DNA from: Bergeyella sp.
GTDB lineage: Bacteria > Bacteroidota > Bacteroidia > Flavobacteriales > Weeksellaceae
Reading direction: 5' to 3'
Assembly: GCA_030263285.1 (NCBI GenBank)
Contig: SZYB01000002.1
Coordinates: forward strand, 124,001-188,000
Length of the DNA stretch: 64,000 nt
Made by a program: the position numbers and the translations under genes
Part shown: positions 56,076-64,000 of the stretch, in pieces
Numbering within the stretch: position 1 is the first letter of the stretch
Layout of the letters: every line of letters begins with the position of its first letter
The notes under the pieces: generated by a model
Database searches by the model: none
What the model saw: the letters and a program-made list of their open reading frames with translations, nothing else
Told to the model about the DNA's origin: nothing

Positions 56076-56782
56076 CTATTTCTTATGAAACACATGAAAT
56101 TCTTTTGTAAGCTCAAGGTAATCCCGAGAATATTTTTGAAGGATTTTTCAATAAATATGCTCTGCACTTTTGTGCTTTCCGGGCTCTCTTTTGAAAACTC
56201 CATTATACAGCGTCTCAATTTCCCTCCCTTACTTCCATAAATACTGATTCTCTTCTCAGGGAAAAACCCATTTCCCAATCCTATCCTCGCTACCCCTTCC
56301 ACACAGCTCCTACCGGAACGATTACAGAAAAAACACCCAAAGGAGCAAGCAATACAGAAGATTTCTCTATGAGCTGAAAAATAGTTAAATCGCTTTCTGT
56401 TACCTGGCATACACATATTTTTGAGAAGAATTTTCTGGGAAAACGGAGGATTAGAGATAAATTAAATCAAACTTTTTTCTATCACATATTCGTTGAAATC
56501 CCAGCAACAGACCTTGAACCTGTCTTTGTAAAGGCTTCTCTCAAAATTGCGTTTTGACAAACCTGCCGCATGGGGTTCTATGTCAATTGCGGTAATATAA
56601 ACCCAACCATTCCTTTGAGCCAACATGAGAGAGAGTATCGCAGTTCCACTTCCTATTTCCAGTACTTTTTTTCGCCTTCTCCACGCTCGCCATTGCTTCC
56701 AATACAACGCTATCCGTACCCACCCCCGAAAAACCTCTTTAGATTACTCTATAGAAAATTGCTTGAACTCAAAAGCGTCCAT
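56076..56782 (-). pseudogene. trmN: tRNA1(Val) (adenine37-N6)-methyltransferase pseudogene
   Basis: Reading from ATG 56782: MDAFEFKQFSIE, then an in-frame stop; about 35 nt later GTDSVVLEAMASVEKAKKVLEIGSGT and AILSLMLAQRNG follow in a different frame, with CGGGGGTGGG where FRVGTD would need two fewer G. AIDIEPHAAGLSKRNFE continues, then two more frame changes surround ISNPPF, the catalytic NPPF motif. RISIYGSKGGKLRRCIMEF and ELTKEFHVFHKK with stop 56078-56076 match the family end. Total span 707 nt, close to the intact length. It lies 6 bp after the histidine kinase stop. Confidence 0.85.
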
Positions 56783-56788
56783 TTTCTT

Positions 56789-58243
56789 TTAAATATTAGA
56801 AGGCAAAAAAATAGTAAAGCAGGTCCCCACATTTTCCTCGGATTGCACCGTGATATCCCCTCCATAATCCTCTATCATTTTCCTGACCATAGAGAGCCCG
56901 AGCCCCATCCCCGAGTTTTTTGAAGTAAAATTGGGTTCAAAAATTCTTTTTATCATGTTTTTGGGAATCCCTTTCCCATTATCCTCCACAGATATTTTTA
57001 TTCTTTTACTTATCTTCTCTATGTCCACAACAATCATAAGCTCTCTGTCCTGACTGGCAGCTTGTTTTGCATTGGTAACGAGGTTTACGATAATACGGTT
57101 GAGAAAAATCTTATCCATATGGATCATGATTTTATTCATATTTCCGCGAACAGCTATTTTTTCTCCCGCAAAAATTTGTACAATACTTTCTATTTCTTCT
57201 CCTAAATCAAAAGTTTCATTGTTTTTTTGGGGTAACTGAGCAAATTGGGAGAAAGCATTGGCAACAGAAGCGATCAGGTTGATCTGATCAATTACCGTAG
57301 CACTCATCTTTTTCACCTTATCGTAGATCTCAGGATCCCGTGCATCAAACTTTCTCTCAAAATTTTGAATCGTGAGTTTCATAGGAGTCAGTGGATTTTT
57401 CACTTCATGTGCCACTTGTTTTGCCATCTCTCTCCATGCGTCCTCTTTCTCTATAAATCTCAATCTTTCCTTTTGGTCTTGTATCTGTAAAATCATCTTG
57501 TTATAAGACTTTACCAGCGGACTCAATTCATCGTTTTGGTAATATCTTATGGGCTTGAGATCTTTATCAAAAAGCGTAATCTTGTTAACCATTTGAGAAA
57601 ACCTGGAGACCACTTTTGAAAGGTGATTTGAGATTATCCAGCTGATTAACACACTGAGAAGTACAATAAGTAAATTGATGACAAGAATATATTTTACATA
57701 TCTGTTAAGTACGGCAAAATAGGTAGAATCAGTATGGAAATAAGGCAGATACACCACTCCGATAGGCTCCCATATATTATTGGTAAGCAGCATATAAGAA
57801 GAAGTTTTATTCGCATCTATACTCTTGTCATAAGAATCTACGTCCACCCTTTTCACTCCATCAAGAACCAACTTTAGAATCGGGCTCTTCACTTTTTTCT
57901 GAGCAACAAGATTTGGAGCTTTATTTGAGGTAAGATAATTCCCTTCAAGATCATATATAATCAGATCACTCTTGCTTACATCTGCGATCTCGTATATCTT
58001 ATTTTCCAGTACTTTGGGCAAATCTTCTGTGGTAATTCTGGTGCTGCTCAATGCGTAATCCAGTGCAGACATGATGGAGGCTACTTTATTCTGCTGCTCT
58101 ATTTTACTCTGCATAAGCGTATTATTTCTCAAAATGAGATACGACAAAATTGTGGAACAGAAGATGCTCAGAATACAGATAAAAAGAAAACTCCAGAATA
58201 TTTTATATCTCAGATTTATGGACTCTAAACTAAATAATGCCAT
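56789..58243 (-). CDS. Membrane sensor histidine kinase (NtrY-like)
   Basis: 484 residues. Two membrane helices (about 13-35 and 180-202) flank a periplasmic sensor region; a HAMP-like linker follows. The H-box AHEVKNPLTPMK has the phospho-acceptor His at about 278; the ATPase has N-box NLVTNAKQA, G1 DNGKGIP, F-box FEPNFTSK and G2 GMGLGLSMV. The NPLTPMK form is NtrY-like. No response regulator is in the neighbourhood. Its start overlaps the end of ribE by 14 bp, so expression is coupled to riboflavin synthase. Confidence 0.92.
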   Translation of the reverse strand: MALFSLESINLRYKIFWSFLFICILSIFCSTILSYLILRNNTLMQSKIEQQNKVASIMSALDYALSSTRITTEDLPKVLENKIYEIADVSKSDLIIYDLEGNYLTSNKAPNLVAQKKVKSPILKLVLDGVKRVDVDSYDKSIDANKTSSYMLLTNNIWEPIGVVYLPYFHTDSTYFAVLNRYVKYILVINLLIVLLSVLISWIISNHLSKVVSRFSQMVNKITLFDKDLKPIRYYQNDELSPLVKSYNKMILQIQDQKERLRFIEKEDAWREMAKQVAHEVKNPLTPMKLTIQNFERKFDARDPEIYDKVKKMSATVIDQINLIASVANAFSQFAQLPQKNNETFDLGEEIESIVQIFAGEKIAVRGNMNKIMIHMDKIFLNRIIVNLVTNAKQAASQDRELMIVVDIEKISKRIKISVEDNGKGIPKNMIKRIFEPNFTSKNSGMGLGLSMVRKMIEDYGGDITVQSEENVGTCFTIFLPSNI

Positions 58244-58829
58244 CTCGATTCTTGATTAGAACAGAAAGGTATTTACCAATGATATCAAACTCTAAGTTTA
58301 CCCGGTCCCCTTTCCTAATGTATTGCATGTTGGTATGCTCCCACGTATAGGGAATAATCGCTACAGAAAAGTCTCGACTCCCACTTTTTGCCACCGTGAG
58401 GCTGATCCCATTCACCGTGATAGAACCTTGTGGAACTGTAAGTCTGTCATCTCCTTTCTCATATGAAACAGAAACGAGGTAACTCCCGTTTTTATTTTCT
58501 ATCTCCTCTACCTTCCCTACGGTATCCACATGCCCCTGCACCATGTGACCATCAAGGCGTGCGCCCAACACCATACATCTTTCAATATTTATCTTACTTC
58601 CCGGACTCCAATCTCCTAGCTGAGTTTTTGCGAGTGTTTCCCCGATAGCCGTTACCTTGTAAAGCGCCCCCTCTATCTCCTCTATCGTGAGACAACAACC
58701 GTTGTGTGCTACACTCTGATCTACTTTCAGCTCATGTGTGATGGTGCTTCTAATAAAAAAAGAAATATTGGACCCCGCAGACTCTATAAGTTCTACCGTT
58801 CCTAACGTCTCGATAATTCCTGTAAACAT
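58230..58829 (-). CDS. ribE: Riboflavin synthase, alpha chain
   Basis: 199 residues. It dismutates two 6,7-dimethyl-8-ribityllumazine molecules, made by RibH (7.0 kb), to riboflavin. The duplicated lumazine-binding domains start with MFTGIIETLGTVELIE and VQGHVDTVGKVEEIE; the catalytic region includes VAHNGCCLTIEEI and ITVNGISLTVAK. The gene overlaps the histidine kinase gene by 14 bp and is divergent from pdxA. Confidence 0.96.
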   Translation of the reverse strand: MFTGIIETLGTVELIESAGSNISFFIRSTITHELKVDQSVAHNGCCLTIEEIEGALYKVTAIGETLAKTQLGDWSPGSKINIERCMVLGARLDGHMVQGHVDTVGKVEEIENKNGSYLVSVSYEKGDDRLTVPQGSITVNGISLTVAKSGSRDFSVAIIPYTWEHTNMQYIRKGDRVNLEFDIIGKYLSVLIKNRDGII

Positions 58830-58871
58830 CCTTTATCCTTGTTGTCTCTTATATTATCTGAACTGATTAAC

Positions 58872-58879
58872 TATCTTTG
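58872..58879 (+). promoter_or_regulatory. -7 box of pdxA
   Basis: TATCTTTG, matching TAnnTTTG, 29 nt before ATG 58909. The -33 element is imperfect. Confidence 0.45.
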
Positions 58880-58908
58880 TTGCTTTCCAATTCTCAAAGA
58901 TAAATAAA

Positions 58909-59979
58909 ATGAATTCAAGGCAACCACCGATAAAAGTAGGCATTTCTGTAGGAGACTTTAATGGGATAGGACCCGAAGTTATTATGAAAACTTTACTGGA
59001 CAAGAACATTACCGATTTTTTTACCCCTGTTATTTTTGGTTCGGGGAATCTGTTTAATTATCAAAAAAGCATATTTAAGCTGAATGTTAATTTTCATTGT
59101 ATAGAGAAGATTTCTCAAATTCAACATAAAAAAATTAACGTAATAAATCTGTGGAAAGATCCTGTGGAGGTCCGGCTGGGTTTCGCCACAGAAATCTCCG
59201 CCAAAATGGCACTGGAATCTCTGGAAGCTGCCACCGGTGCTCTTCTCAATAAAGAAACAGATATACTCGTCACAGCCCCTATACAGAAGGACGAAATGAT
59301 GAAACTCGGTTTTCCCTTCATCGGACATACAGAATATCTGGAAGATAAATTTCAAAAAAAAGGACTTATGCTGTTGGTTTCGGAAGATTTAAAAACAGCG
59401 GTAGCTACCCATCATATTCCCGTATCTGAAATCTCCGGTAAACTCTCAAAAGCATCAATTATATCCCAAGTAAAAATTTTGCAGGAAAGCCTTATACAAG
59501 ATTTTTGTATTCAGAAACCTAAACTCGCTGTTCTGGGGCTTAACCCCCATGCCGGAGATAATGGTCGTATAGGTAAAGAAGAACAGGACACAATCATTCC
59601 CGCAATAGAAGAACTACAGAAAGAGGGAATTTTGGCTTTTGGCCCGTATCCTGCAGACAGCTTTTTTCAGCCCAATAAATACTCTTCTTTTGACGCTGTC
59701 TTGGCCATGTATCATGATCAGGGGCTGATACCGTTCAAAACTCTGGCTTATGAAGAAGGAGTCAACTTTACCGCCGGACTTCCTTTTGTACGCACTTCTC
59801 CAGATCATGGAGTGGCTTACGATATTGCCGGAAAGAACATTGCCGACCCTCGGAGCTTTATGGAAGCTATTTTTACAGGCATAAGGATATACAAAAACAG
59901 GGAAGAATACAATGCCCTTAAAAAAACTCAACTCAAAAAAACTTCTGAGGATCAGGGGATGGATGAGGATCTACTATAG
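58909..59979 (+). CDS. pdxA: 4-hydroxythreonine-4-phosphate dehydrogenase
   Basis: 356 residues. It acts in the DXP-dependent PLP pathway, oxidising 4-phosphohydroxy-L-threonine. KVGISVGDFNGIGPEVIMK at the N-terminus, TAPIQKDEM, the metal-binding GHTEYLED and ATHHIPVSEI histidines, GLNPHAGDNG and YHDQGLIPFK are all present. PLP made here serves the aminotransferase at 62.9 kb. The segment after about residue 330 is a charged tail. Confidence 0.96.
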   Translation: MNSRQPPIKVGISVGDFNGIGPEVIMKTLLDKNITDFFTPVIFGSGNLFNYQKSIFKLNVNFHCIEKISQIQHKKINVINLWKDPVEVRLGFATEISAKMALESLEAATGALLNKETDILVTAPIQKDEMMKLGFPFIGHTEYLEDKFQKKGLMLLVSEDLKTAVATHHIPVSEISGKLSKASIISQVKILQESLIQDFCIQKPKLAVLGLNPHAGDNGRIGKEEQDTIIPAIEELQKEGILAFGPYPADSFFQPNKYSSFDAVLAMYHDQGLIPFKTLAYEEGVNFTAGLPFVRTSPDHGVAYDIAGKNIADPRSFMEAIFTGIRIYKNREEYNALKKTQLKKTSEDQGMDEDLL

Positions 59980-60036
59980 GAAGCTTAAAAAAGCTCCTTT
60001 TTGACTTGAATTTGCCCCCCGAGTAATAATGCAGTA

Positions 60037-60067
60037 TTTGGTGTTTAAAAAAAATTAAATATCTTTG
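60037..60067 (+). promoter_or_regulatory. Perfect-consensus promoter of the DUF177-rpmF operon
   Basis: TTTG at 60037-60040, exactly 19 nt, TATCTTTG at 60060-60067. The TTG at 60065, which opens the longest frame, lies inside the -7 box and so cannot be the translation start; the transcript begins about 6 nt before ATG 60080. Confidence 0.8.
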
Positions 60068-60079
60068 CCCTCTCATTTT

Positions 60080-60607
60080 ATGGACAGTTTCAGAAACTAC
60101 GATGTACATTTTGCAGGTCTTAAAAATGGAAAACACGAGTTTGATTTTGAGATCACTCGGGCGTTCTTTGATCTTTTTGAAGCCGAACAAGAGTTTGAAA
60201 ATCCGGAATGTTTATCCAAAGTGAGTTTGGATAAACATTCCGGATTTATGAATGCTAACATACACTCACAGGGAAAGGTGATCCTAAACTGTGATATTAC
60301 CGGAAATTCTTATGTTTTTTCCGTAGAAAACAGTCTGAAAATTCTTGTGAAAATAGGGGAAAAATTTGATGATTCCCACGAGGAAATCATAAGTCTGGCG
60401 CCCCAAGACTCTTCGTTTAATGTGGCCCAGCTCATATACGAAAGTATCGCGCTGGCCATTCCTATGAAGAAGATAGCTCCGGAAATTTCTGAAAAGGAGC
60501 TCAAGATTTTGGAAAAGTATATCACAAACGATCCGGCAGCAGATGATAAGGAAAGAACAAGCCACCCTGATCCCAGATGGGAAGCGTTAAAAAAACTCAA
60601 GAACTGA
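60080..60607 (+). CDS. DUF177 (YceD-family) protein
   Basis: 175 residues from ATG 60080, fixed by the promoter at 60037-60067. The family co-occurs with rpmF and is implicated in 23S rRNA/large-subunit biogenesis, though the mechanism is not settled. FRNYDVHFAGLKNGKHEF, the central Cys-containing VILNCDITG and FNVAQLIYESIALAIPMKK are typical; RTSHPDPRWEALKKLK is the C-terminal signature. The coding sequence contains a perfect 22-bp inverted repeat (60199-60247). It is followed by rpmF after 82 bp. Confidence 0.92.
   Translation: MDSFRNYDVHFAGLKNGKHEFDFEITRAFFDLFEAEQEFENPECLSKVSLDKHSGFMNANIHSQGKVILNCDITGNSYVFSVENSLKILVKIGEKFDDSHEEIISLAPQDSSFNVAQLIYESIALAIPMKKIAPEISEKELKILEKYITNDPAADDKERTSHPDPRWEALKKLKN
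60199..60247. repeat. Perfect 22-bp inverted repeat inside the DUF177 gene
   Basis: Left arm 60199-60220 and right arm 60226-60247 are exact reverse complements, separated by GTGAG. The arms run from AAATCCGG to TATCCAAA and from TTTGGATA to CCGGATTT. The mRNA would form a 22-bp hairpin with a 5-nt loop; the reading frame passes through it unbroken. Confidence 0.95.
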
Positions 60608-60689
60608 TTTTTTTGAAAGGAACATCAGATTCGGAAAAAGGACAAAAATATTTAAATCAGATAGAATAGAAATTAAAAAGATATAGATA

Positions 60690-60893
60690 ATGGCACATCC
60701 CAAAAGAAGACAGTCATCCACGAGAAGGGATAAGAGAAGAACTCACTATAAAGCGACAATACCTCAGCTGGCTAAAGATGCTACCACCGGAGAATATCAT
60801 CTCTATCACAGAGCGCATTGGCACGAAGGTAAACTCTACTACAGAGGAAAGGTGGTTTTAGAGAAAGAGACAAAACCAACCGAAGAAGATTAA
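60690..60893 (+). CDS. rpmF: 50S ribosomal protein L32
   Basis: 67 residues. [21 protein letters not shown] is the universal L32 N-terminus, followed by a zinc-free variant of the C-terminal part ([19 protein letters not shown]) with no cysteines. Downstream of DUF177 in the usual order. Confidence 0.97.
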   Translation: MAHPKRRQSSTRRDKRRTHYKATIPQLAKDATTGEYHLYHRAHWHEGKLYYRGKVVLEKETKPTEED

Positions 60894-60979
60894 TACTTAA
60901 AACTCTGGTAAATCCACTTCAATATAATAGGCCACTCTGTTGTACCTAGCGTGCTTTTAAGTGGTTTGTTATTTTTTTT

Positions 60980-60987
60980 TACCTTTG
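60980..60987 (+). promoter_or_regulatory. -7 box of accB
   Basis: TACCTTTG, matching TAnnTTTG, 26 nt before ATG 61013. A TTTT run lies at the -33 distance. Confidence 0.42.
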
Positions 60988-61012
60988 GCATACCTAAAAA
61001 CCCACACCCACG

Positions 61013-61510
61013 ATGGACATCAAAGACATCCAAAATCTCGTTAGGTTCGTATCCAAATCTGAGGTCTCCGAAGTCAAGTATAAAACTAAAGATTTTGAGA
61101 TCACCATAAAAACAAAAATTCCCTTGTCGGGAAGTGATTTCAGTAATTTTCTGCAGCAGCCCCTGTCTGCTTCTTCACAACAGCCCATGCCCATAACGAC
61201 ACCTCTCACGCCTGCGGCATCACAAAACCCTTCTGCTCCTACCGGAGAAATCATGGCCGATGAAAGAAAATACGTCACTATAAAAGCACCTATGATAGGA
61301 ACTTTTTATAGAAAACCTTCTCCGGAAAAGGATCCTTACGTAAGTGTGGGTGACGAAGTGAGTGAAGGGAAGGTTGTGTGCATAATAGAGGCTATGAAAC
61401 TATTTAATCAGGTAGAATCTGAAGTAAAAGGAAAGATCGTGAAAATTTTGGTGGACGACGCAACTCCTGTGGAGTACGATCAGCCGTTGTTTTTGGTAGA
61501 TCCTCATTAA
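61013..61510 (+). CDS. accB: Biotin carboxyl carrier protein of acetyl-CoA carboxylase
   Basis: 165 residues. The C-terminal biotinyl domain has the biotinylation motif EAMKLFNQ (Lys at about 127) and the APMIGTFYRKPSPEKDPYV thumb region of acetyl-CoA carboxylases. The N-terminal part (DIKDIQNLVRFVSKSEVSEVKYK) and a Ser/Pro-rich linker are typical. It shuttles carboxybiotin between AccC and the carboxyltransferase. It lies 16 bp before accC, forming accBC. Confidence 0.96.
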   Translation: MDIKDIQNLVRFVSKSEVSEVKYKTKDFEITIKTKIPLSGSDFSNFLQQPLSASSQQPMPITTPLTPAASQNPSAPTGEIMADERKYVTIKAPMIGTFYRKPSPEKDPYVSVGDEVSEGKVVCIIEAMKLFNQVESEVKGKIVKILVDDATPVEYDQPLFLVDPH

Positions 61511-61526
61511 AATTTAGTATCATACT

Positions 61527-62885
61527 ATGTTCAAGAAAATCTTAATTGCCAACCGGGGGGAGATTGCCATGAGGATACTGAGAACTTGCAAGGAGATGGG
61601 AATAAAAACCGTCGCGGTTTATTCCACCGCAGATGCTGACAGTCTCCATGTTCGGTTTGCCGATGAGGCAGTATGTGTGGGACCACCCTCCAGTAAAGAT
61701 TCTTACCTTAAGGTTTCCAATATAATCTCCGCAGCGGAAATTACAAACTCCGATGCCATACACCCGGGCTATGGATTTTTATCCGAAAATGCTAATTTTT
61801 CTAGAATTTGCAAGAAAAATGGGATAAAATTCATAGGAGCCAGTGCAGAGCAAATAGAAAAGATGGGGGACAAAGCCAATGCTAAGGCAACAATGAAAGC
61901 TGCAGGTGTCCCGTGTGTGCCCGGTTCGAATGGGCTTATAGGGTCTTATGAAGAAGCAAAAAAAATTGCAAAAAAAATAGGATATCCCGTCATGCTGAAG
62001 GCTACGGCCGGAGGGGGAGGGAAAGGAATGCGAGCAATAGGTAAGGAGGAAGACTTAAAAGACAACTGGGATCAAGCCATACAGGAGGCGGTTGCGTCTT
62101 TTGGCAATGGGGGAATGTATATGGAAAAACTGATAGAAGAACCCCGGCATATAGAAATACAGATCGCAGGAGATCAGAATGGGAGAGCTTGTCACCTCTC
62201 GGAGAGAGATTGCTCCATACAGAGGAGAAACCAAAAACTGATAGAAGAAACTCCGTCTCCATTTATGACAAAGGAATTGAGGGAAACAATGGGGGCAGCA
62301 GCAGTAAAGGCTGCAGAGTTCATTGGGTACGAAGGAGTAGGCACCATAGAGTTCTTGGTAGACAAGAATAAAGATTTTTATTTCATGGAAATGAATACCC
62401 GGATTCAGGTAGAACACCCCATTACCGAACAGGTAATTGATTATGATCTGGTTTGTGAACAGATTAAACTCGCTGCCGGGGAGTCCATATCGGGAAATAA
62501 TCATTACCCTAAGTTACACTCTATAGAATGCAGAATAAATACGGAAGATCCTTACCATAACTTTCAGCCTTCCCCTGGTAAAATCACAGGACTTAACATC
62601 CCTGGAGGCCATGGAATACGAGTGGATACGCATGTATATTCTGGCTATACTATTTCACCGTATTATGATTCCATGATTGCCAAAGTGATAAGTACCGCCA
62701 GAACGAGACCCGAAGCCATCGCCAAAATGAAGCGCGCACTAGACGAATTCTACATAGACGGAGTAAAAACTACCATTCCTTTTCACAGGCAGCTCATGGA
62801 AAACCCAGACTTCCTGGAAGGGGACTATACCACCAAGTTCATGGAAACCTTCGTCATGGATCCTTCTTATGAAAATCAAACATGA
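61527..62885 (+). CDS. accC: Biotin carboxylase subunit of acetyl-CoA carboxylase
   Basis: 452 residues. ATP-grasp enzyme that carboxylates biotin on AccB in the first step of fatty-acid synthesis. [18 protein letters not shown] at the N-terminus, the glycine-rich ATP loop [12 protein letters not shown] (about 159-170), [18 protein letters not shown] (metal and catalytic residues) and the YHNFQPSPG segment are intact. The carboxyltransferase genes accA/accD are not in the window. Confidence 0.97.
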   Translation: MFKKILIANRGEIAMRILRTCKEMGIKTVAVYSTADADSLHVRFADEAVCVGPPSSKDSYLKVSNIISAAEITNSDAIHPGYGFLSENANFSRICKKNGIKFIGASAEQIEKMGDKANAKATMKAAGVPCVPGSNGLIGSYEEAKKIAKKIGYPVMLKATAGGGGKGMRAIGKEEDLKDNWDQAIQEAVASFGNGGMYMEKLIEEPRHIEIQIAGDQNGRACHLSERDCSIQRRNQKLIEETPSPFMTKELRETMGAAAVKAAEFIGYEGVGTIEFLVDKNKDFYFMEMNTRIQVEHPITEQVIDYDLVCEQIKLAAGESISGNNHYPKLHSIECRINTEDPYHNFQPSPGKITGLNIPGGHGIRVDTHVYSGYTISPYYDSMIAKVISTARTRPEAIAKMKRALDEFYIDGVKTTIPFHRQLMENPDFLEGDYTTKFMETFVMDPSYENQT

Positions 62886-62946
62886 AAAGCTCCCTCGTTG
62901 GGGCGGTATTTTTCCATTTTTGGTATATTTAGGCCCAAAAAAGGAT

Positions 62947-64000
62947 ATGCTATCAGATAAAAGTAAGACAACCTCCTATTTCGTGGGTCTTGAAGAGAGT
63001 TACGGTGCGCACAATTATCACCCTCTCCCGGTAGTGCTGGATAGAGGAAAGGGAGTTTACGTATGGGATGTAGAAAGAAAAAGGTATTTTGATTTTTTGT
63101 CCGCTTATTCTGCGGTGAACCAGGGACATTCTCACCCCAAAATAATACGGGCACTTACTCATCAGGCACGTCAGATTTCCCTCACGTCTAGGGCTTTTTA
63201 TAATTCTGTACTGGGAGAATACGAAAAGAAAATTACCGCTCTCTTTGGGTATGACAGGGTTTTACCCATGAACTCGGGGACAGAAGCGGTAGAAACCGCA
63301 CTAAAGCTCGCCAGAAAATGGAGCTACACTGTAAAAAACATCCCCAGAAATGAAGCGAAAATTGTTGTATGCGAAAATAACTTCCACGGAAGAACTACCA
63401 CCATCATATCATTTTCCAGCGATCCAGACGCTTACGAAAATTATGGTCCTTTTACTCCCGGATTTATACGAATACCCTATAATGATGTCCACGCTTTAAA
63501 ACAAATTTTGGAAAAAGAAGCCCAAAATATTGCTGCCTTTTTAGTAGAACCTATTCAGGGAGAAGCAGGGGTTTTCGTTCCCGATGAAGGGTACCTCTCC
63601 CATTCCTTCACCCTTTGTAAAAAACATGGGGTTTTATTTGTAGCCGATGAAGTGCAGACGGGAATCGCACGAACGGGAAAAATGCTCGCCTGCGACCATG
63701 AAAATATAAAACCTGATATCCTCATTCTGGGGAAAGCCCTTTCCGGGGGGATGTATCCGGTTTCTGCAGTGCTTGCCGATGACGAAATCATGAAGGTTAT
63801 ACAGCCCGGACAACACGGATCCACGTTTGGGGGTAACCCTCTTGCCTCTTCTGTGGCCATTGCTGCCCTAGATGTGGTGACAGAGGAAAATCTTGCACCA
63901 AAAGCACAAAGACTCGGAGAGATATTTCGAAACGAAGTACAAAAAATTATCCCTAAAACTTCTCTCATAAAAAGTGTACGGGGAAAGGGATTGCTCAATG
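62947..64000 (+). CDS. rocD: Ornithine aminotransferase, 3' partial
   Basis: From ATG 62947 the frame is open for 351 codons to the right edge without a stop; the usual length is about 410. Class III PLP aminotransferase that converts ornithine to glutamate semialdehyde. Features: [20 protein letters not shown] (in parts), [17 protein letters not shown] (phosphate cup), [19 protein letters not shown] (PLP-ring Asp) and LGKALSGG with the Schiff-base Lys at about residue 262, then STFGGNPL. It lies 61 bp after accC. Confidence 0.94.
   Translation, partial: MLSDKSKTTSYFVGLEESYGAHNYHPLPVVLDRGKGVYVWDVERKRYFDFLSAYSAVNQGHSHPKIIRALTHQARQISLTSRAFYNSVLGEYEKKITALFGYDRVLPMNSGTEAVETALKLARKWSYTVKNIPRNEAKIVVCENNFHGRTTTIISFSSDPDAYENYGPFTPGFIRIPYNDVHALKQILEKEAQNIAAFLVEPIQGEAGVFVPDEGYLSHSFTLCKKHGVLFVADEVQTGIARTGKMLACDHENIKPDILILGKALSGGMYPVSAVLADDEIMKVIQPGQHGSTFGGNPLASSVAIAALDVVTEENLAPKAQRLGEIFRNEVQKIIPKTSLIKSVRGKGLLN

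Noticed and set aside
55949..56416. 155-codon minus-strand frame near the ftsE-like gene
   Set aside because: It partly overlaps ftsE on the other strand and otherwise consists of the tail of the trmN pseudogene in one frame.
1..64000. CRISPR arrays, insertion sequences, prophage or toxin-antitoxin loci
   Set aside because: No regularly spaced repeats, transposase or phage genes, and no recognisable toxin-antitoxin pair were found on either strand.

Overview
The window looks like a chromosomal segment of a member of the Bacteroidota, class Flavobacteriia, and most plausibly a Weeksellaceae-type (Chryseobacterium/Elizabethkingia/Riemerella-like) lineage. The grounds are a SusC/SusD pair, the gliding/T9SS-associated lipoprotein GldH, Alternative Complex III (act genes), flavobacterial gene neighbourhoods such as ricT-gldH-pbp1A, tsaE-ald and DUF177-rpmF-accB-accC, and Bacteroidetes-type promoters (TTTG, about 19 nt, TAnnTTTG) in front of many genes. 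Base composition is AT-rich, Shine-Dalgarno sequences are inconspicuous and several leaders are very short. The species assignment is inference.

Layout. 1-5136: 3' end of a bcp peroxiredoxin, then an orphan susD-susC pair on the minus strand. 5722-9952: hflX, then ribH, a TPR membrane protein, apt and a lipoprotein. 10030-18461: a complete six-gene act operon (actA to actF, minus strand) for quinol oxidation, with its own terminator. 18653-26352: a SPOR-domain protein, a pbp1A/gldH/ricT envelope operon, and a FadL-type porin overlapping an SGNH lipoprotein. 26553-32299: prs, rplY, and sufA-sufB-sufC-sufD. 32470-34384: a badly decayed TonB-dependent receptor. 34511-44468: metabolic genes (DJ-1-like protein, SDR, serA, HAD phosphatase, tsaE, ald, tyrA, glk, alpha/beta hydrolase, sdaA). 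44810-51393: pnp, rpsO, mgtE, a large conserved protein of unknown function, a metallo-beta-lactamase-fold enzyme and tRNA-Leu(CAA). 51860-52567: a decayed surface protein. 52757-58829: alpha/beta hydrolase, nrnA, rpmH (too short for normal ORF calling), ftsE-like gene, a trmN pseudogene, a histidine kinase and ribE. 58909-64000: pdxA, DUF177, rpmF, accB, accC and the 5' part of an ornithine aminotransferase gene.

Most genes are housekeeping: respiration (act), Fe-S assembly (suf), envelope and peptidoglycan synthesis, riboflavin (ribH, ribE), PLP (pdxA), serine/alanine/tyrosine metabolism, RNA turnover (pnp, nrnA) and fatty-acid initiation (accBC). Against this background three genes are clearly decaying by frameshift, and long G/C homopolymers sit inside intact core genes. 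I found no convincing undescribed multi-gene system, no CRISPR array, no insertion sequence and no phage. The most unusual local signals are a perfect 22-bp inverted repeat inside the DUF177 gene, competing hairpins in the rpmH promoter/leader, a glucokinase whose phosphate-binding motif departs from the family consensus, and the fresh-looking trmN pseudogene.
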